Positions 9,113 to 11,937 of a DNA stretch of 11,937 bases are shown in pieces. Position 1 is the first letter of the stretch. Each line of letters starts with the position of its first letter. Source of the DNA: Blastomyces gilchristii SLH14081 (Eukaryota > Ascomycota > Eurotiomycetes > Onygenales > Ajellomycetaceae). Where the stretch lies: contig NW_003101641.1 of assembly GCF_000003855.2 (NCBI RefSeq), positions 198,493 through 210,429 of the forward strand, read 5' to 3'. The position numbers and the translations under genes are program-made. The notes under the pieces were generated by a model. It did no database searches and had not been told where the DNA came from. It was given only the letters and a program-made list of their open reading frames with translations.

Positions 9113-9116
9113 CTAA

Positions 9117-9425
9117 TGTGGCAGGCTGCACCTGATCAATCATATAGACTATTTCATTACACTCCACAGATTTCAATCACTTCATTCTCAAATGTGTATA
9201 CTTCAATTCTCAGTCATTCTCAATCACCAATCCTCAGCTGCTATAAACACGCGTATATTCTTCCGCCCCGAAGCTCCACCGCGTACACCACCACATACAT
9301 GTATAAATATCCATCTCAATCACTGATTCTTGCACTTTCTCTTTCTTTCCTTCTCTAACATTTTTATCTTTGTTAAATAAGACCTATTAATATAATACCG
9401 ATCTATTCGGCGTAGGCCTCTCACA
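9117..9425 (+). repeat. 3' LTR (309 bp)
   Basis: Same length and ends as the 5' LTR. It carries the same TATAAATA (9302-9309) and AACATTTTTAT (9357-9367). More of the C-to-T and G-to-A changes fall in its first 140 bp, while the 5' copy is more mutated in the second half, so the two copies have been hit independently. The open frame across it (9086-9358) is incidental. Confidence 0.95.
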
Positions 9426-9430
9426 TCTAT
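9426..9430. repeat. target-site duplication, right copy (TCTAT)
   Basis: Identical to 3732-3736 and directly abutting the CA end of the 3' LTR. Confidence 0.9.
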
Positions 9431-9458
9431 CAAGACTTTCTCTCTTCAGAGTCTTGAT
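9429..9458. repeat. 9-bp inverted repeat at the right insertion flank
   Basis: ATCAAGACT and AGTCTTGAT are separated by 12 bp of C/T-rich DNA. The left arm overlaps the end of the target duplication. It could be a chance hairpin or part of the sequence that was the target. Confidence 0.4.
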
Positions 9459-9753
9459 ATTATAGAGAATATAAGTCTGTTTCCATATAATAATATAAAT
9501 ATTATCAGTGAGATGTAGAGAAACTGATTATTTATATCTCAAAATAGAAGACTTTGTCAATGATTATATTAATATAGAGTTAATTCTTAAATTTAATAGA
9601 AATCTAGTATTGCTGTTCTCTCTCTCTTGCAGAATCTATTGAATATTGAGATATTAAAACTAGATTTAATATATCTCACTGTGCAGGGATCAAAGACTCA
9701 GTCAGATCTTAAGATATACTGATTTTATAGTTATTGATATGCTGTTGACTTAT
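9431..9753. other. AT-rich right flank, no gene recognised
   Basis: No long open frame or familiar motif. CpG is absent, so it looks mutated like the neighbouring repeats. A CTCTCTCTCTTGCAG string near 9618-9632 resembles a splice acceptor, but no exon can be supported around it. Confidence 0.45.
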
Positions 9754-9905
9754 TATTCACTGATTATGTATTAAATACTGTTGCTGAGATATCTTTTTGT
9801 ATTATTCTGCTAAGAATGAGCCAGATTGAGAGAGATAGTACAAGAGTGAGACTTAGTATTGAAGTCTAAATACACTGATGACAGATTGCAGAGATTACAC
9901 TTCAG
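9754..9905 (+). repeat. diverged tandem duplication, unit A (mutated copy)
   Basis: From GAGATATCTTTTTGTATT onward this unit matches unit B about 155-163 bp downstream. It differs largely by A for G in GG contexts (AGAGTGAGACTTAGTA here, AGGGTGGAACTTGGCA in unit B). The left boundary is approximate. An open frame of about 28 codons (FCIILLRMSQIE) is shared with unit B but is not evidence of a gene by itself. Confidence 0.6.
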
Positions 9906-9908
9906 AAG

Positions 9909-10068
9909 TGTCTGTTGATTATATACTTAATATTATCACTGAGATATCTTTTTGTATTTTTCTGCTGAGAATGAGCCAGATTGAAAAGGGTGATACAAGG
10001 GTGGAACTTGGCATTGATGTTTTAAAATATCAAAGATGAACAGGGTTTTTGCAGAGATTGCTTCTCAG
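9909..10068 (+). repeat. diverged tandem duplication, unit B (less mutated copy)
   Basis: Partner of unit A, sharing CTGTTGA at the left, ATGAGCCAGATTG in the middle and GCAGAGATT near the right. GGG, TGG and GGC are retained, so this copy is close to the premutation state. It leads directly into the GC-richer island. The units may be ancient non-coding duplication or exon fragments. Confidence 0.6.
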
Positions 10069-10363
10069 ATATCTTCACAATTACAGATCAGGGATCTTCT
10101 AAAATCAAGAAGATTGATGCATATGACTAGGTCTCTTCACCTTACAATTTGAATGGCAATTTGGCCCGGGGTTGTGGTGTGATAGGGATGAATGAGGGAT
10201 AATCCCACACAGGAGTTTTGAACAACATATAGTTCACATTTGGCTGGATATCTCCACCACCACACGGGGTATGCGGTCGGCGATGGGGTCAAAATGCTCA
10301 TATGATCGAGGGCTTTTCGATGGATCTATCGGCGGGTTCTTATTCGAAAAATCGAGCGAGTTC
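10069..10363. other. GC-richer, little-mutated island without an identified gene
   Basis: From about 10140 to 10380 CpG, CC and GG are common (GGCCCGGGG near 10162, CGGTCGGCGATGGGG near 10273), in sharp contrast to everything else outside the LTRs. Two frames are open across it. The plus frame from ATG 10271 (RSAMGSKCSYDRG) continues into the Gypsy RT. A minus frame of about 52 codons runs 10392-10234 (N-P-P-I-D-P-S-K-S-P) and has no ATG. Neither is recognised. It is probably single-copy or low-copy DNA that escaped the mutation process. Confidence 0.55.
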
Positions 10364-11937
10364 GTGGTGGAGCGGTTGACAGAGTATAAGCTCTATATTA
10401 AATCAATAAAGTATGTGTTTGAAATGAAAGTGTTAGAGTTTATAGAATATGTAGTGAGTAATAACTGTATGCATCTCATTTCAGAGAAATTGAATATTAT
10501 AGTAAATTGACTGCAGCTGAGAAATGTACACTATATATAACAGTTTCTTAGATTGATCTCATATTACTGTAGATTTATCAAGAATTTTATATAAATATCT
10601 GCATCACTCTCAGATCTCTTAAGAGAAATAAATATAAATCTGTAAAAGAAGAAGTTTCATTCAATTATCTGAAATACTGTGTATGAAGAGGTCTTTCTCA
10701 TACTGAGAGAATATATAATAAGATTCTTAGTACTTATTCAATCAGATTGTAATAAATCTTTCTACATTGAGATGAATGCATCTGAATGAGCTATCAGAGA
10801 TGCTCTTCTACAGATGAGTAAGAACAGCAAGCTGTATCTAATATTATATAATAATAGAAAACTATCAGACACTGAGCTCAATTATTCAATGTATAAAAAG
10901 AAATTGCTAGTCATTAAACACACACTGATATTATGAAATAGATATATTGATAATAAGTATGTAATAACAGTGATTATGAATCATGAAAGACTTATCTATC
11001 TATAATCAATAATAAAACCTTTCAAACACTTAGTATATTGAATCTCAGAGTTTTAAGTGTATAATCTTTATATTAAATACTGAAAGAGATCAGACACTGT
11101 AATATCTAATATAATCAGTTACAGACTTGATTTCATGAGTGAGAGTTCTGTGAATCAGATATAAGAGAAGTTTGTATTAAACATGCTAAGAGAACATAAG
11201 AAATCAGAATGAGTGAATGTGATAATCTCTTACTTAAGAAACAGCAAGATGTCAGATAATAAGTGTCTTATAAAAGTAGAAGAAGAGATACTTCTGAACT
11301 TCAAGCTGAGAAAATTGAAAAATGATGTTGTACTTTACTGTAATCTAGAATATATAAAAGCTCTCTATCTAGAACATTTATTTAGACACAACTTAATAAC
11401 TAACATACACAAGAAATTTGATCACTTAGAAAGTTCTGAACTTATGAGTGTACTTGAATCAAGAGCATACTGACTAAGCATGGCTGAGAACATTCAGATA
11501 TATACTTATAAGTGCCTGAATTATCAGGTTGTAAAAGAATCTAAGAAAGAGTTAGAATATGAGAAAGTATAATATTAGATGAAATATATAATACAACTGT
11601 TTAAATGATGAAGAGTGAATCTCATAGACATATTACTGTGAATGTCAAATGAAAATTGTTAAATAATCACTGCTTTTGACTATGCTACTGACTGATCAGT
11701 TGTCAAAGCAGTTTCAGAGATAATAGAGAAGATAATAATGAAGTTTCTACATGATGAGATCTATATCAACTATGAAATACTGTGTGAGATTCTAACTAAT
11801 AATAATATGAATCTCATAGAAGAAGTACTGAGGCATTTCATAGACTAGTTACAGACAAGATATCATAGAACAATGTCATATCACTTACAAATGAACAGAA
11901 AGATGAAACACTTGAATGAAATCTTAAGCAATATGAA
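10364..11937 (+). pseudogene. second Gypsy pol fragment: RT end, RNase H, integrase; partial at both ends
   Basis: One frame without indels runs from the RT thumb to the window edge. It begins at ERLTEYKLYIK (about 10370), which is the end of RT; gag, protease and most of RT are missing. RNase H follows, with its first catalytic Asp read as Asn (10775, FYIEMNASE) and a NYSMYKKKLLVIKH motif near 10883-10923. The integrase zinc-finger region (about 11380-11520) has its last Cys as Tyr (CLNYQ). The core has Asp 11627, then Asn in place of Asp at 11798 and Lys in place of Glu at 11906, spaced x56 and x35. Stops are TGA, TAA or TAG at Trp/Arg/Gln sites. Its sequence is clearly a different family from the element at 3737-9425. 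No LTR is visible. Confidence 0.85.
10364..11937 (+). mobile_element. second Ty3/Gypsy element, 5'-truncated, runs off the right edge
   Basis: The left end is abrupt, in the middle of the RT domain, and joins GC-richer DNA with no LTR or target duplication visible. It is therefore a truncated or recombined copy. The same plus orientation as the complete element does not imply they belong together, since the integrase and RNase H sequences differ. Confidence 0.7.

Larger units (their letters stand above)
5393..9116 (+). pseudogene. pol: protease, RT, RNase H, integrase, chromodomain; stops and one frameshift
   Basis: Pol copies the element RNA and inserts the cDNA. Order: aspartic protease, with active site at 5558-5566 reading D-S-S where D-S-G/T is expected; RT (about 6240-6860), with the Y-x-D-D box read as YLDN (6665-6676); RNase H (about 7030-7430), whose first catalytic Asp is now Asn (7118-7120); integrase with a zinc-finger region (about 7850-8000); core triad Asp 8061, Asp 8241 and Glu 8349, spaced D-x59-D-x35-E with all three kept; and a C-terminal chromodomain (about 8937-9060). 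TAA at 9114-9116 directly precedes the 3' LTR. The first half is in the -1 frame relative to gag. From about 7218 the frame shifts, fitting a 1 bp insertion. Loss of protease Gly, RT Asp and RNase H Asp plus dozens of stops make it inactive. The start is set just after an in-frame TAA and is not certain. Confidence 0.9.
3737..9425 (+). mobile_element. Ty3/Gypsy chromovirus, structurally complete, inactivated
   Basis: The element is 5689 bp with 309 bp LTRs, both TG...CA, and a 5 bp target duplication. Internal order is PBS, leader, gag with CCHC knuckle, then pol as protease, RT, RNase H, integrase and chromodomain, ending at a polypurine tract. Pol order with integrase last and a C-terminal chromodomain identifies a Gypsy chromovirus, and features resemble the fungal sushi/Tf1 group. 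All domains are collinear and near full size, so inactivation is by point mutation, apart from one probable 1 bp insertion in RNase H. The closest named family cannot be settled by eye. Confidence 0.95.

Noticed and set aside
4350..9116. Reassignment of TGA to Trp (mitochondrial code)
   Set aside because: Reading TGA as Trp removes many stops, but many TAA and TAG remain. TGA also falls at Arg positions (CGA to TGA), and the two LTRs show the C/T and G/A process directly. Nuclear LTR elements with a chromodomain also argue against an organelle.
9086..9358. Open frame of 90 codons at the right LTR
   Set aside because: It overlaps the end of pol in another frame, the polypurine tract and the 3' LTR. 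It is incidental.
9618..9640. Splice-acceptor-like CTCTCTCTCTTGCAG
   Set aside because: No coding sequence, donor or branch site could be supported nearby. Pyrimidine-rich strings are common in this C-to-T mutated DNA.
1..11937. Bacterial or phage systems, CRISPR arrays, tRNA or rRNA genes
   Set aside because: No regularly spaced repeats, no ribosome-binding-site-driven gene series, and no tRNA or rRNA signature were seen. All recognised proteins are eukaryotic retroelement types.

Overview
The window looks like a gene-poor, retrotransposon-filled block from a filamentous fungus, most likely an ascomycete. Nothing in it looks like an intact host gene. Base composition is very AT-rich. CpG, CpC and GpG are almost absent outside the two LTRs and one short island. 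Open frames are broken mainly by TGA and TAA where Trp, Arg or Gln would be expected. This is the footprint of a C-to-T repeat-silencing process such as RIP (repeat-induced point mutation). The host assignment rests on element types and mutation style only.

Layout. (1) 1 to about 3140, minus strand: the 5' part of a Tad1-like non-LTR retrotransposon (LINE). It has a 5' leader with short repeats, ORF1 (gag-like, cysteine knuckles) and ORF2 (APE-type endonuclease, then the run-up to the reverse transcriptase). It runs off the left edge before the RT. (2) 3144-3731: AT-rich DNA with no recognisable gene. (3) 3737-9425, plus strand: a structurally complete 5.7 kb Ty3/Gypsy chromovirus. Two 309 bp LTRs are flanked by a 5 bp target duplication (TCTAT). 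Inside lie a putative primer-binding site, gag with a CCHC knuckle, pol in a different frame (protease, RT, RNase H, integrase, chromodomain) and a polypurine tract. The primer-binding site is an 11-nt perfect complement of a sequence in the element's own LTR, which suggests Tf1-type self-priming. (4) 9426-10363: right flank, with a diverged tandem duplication (about 9754-10068) and a GC-richer, little-mutated island (about 10140-10380). (5) About 10364-11937, plus strand: a second, unrelated Gypsy fragment (end of RT, RNase H, integrase). It starts inside RT and runs off the right edge.

All elements are dead. The two LTRs of the central element differ at about 40 of 309 positions by my hand alignment. 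Every difference is a transition and there are no indels. This record shows a context preference of CpG, then CpC, then a little CpA, with CpT untouched, which is not the classic CpA-led RIP pattern. The one clear lesion that RIP cannot explain in the chromovirus is a probable 1 bp insertion in RNase H near 7211-7217.
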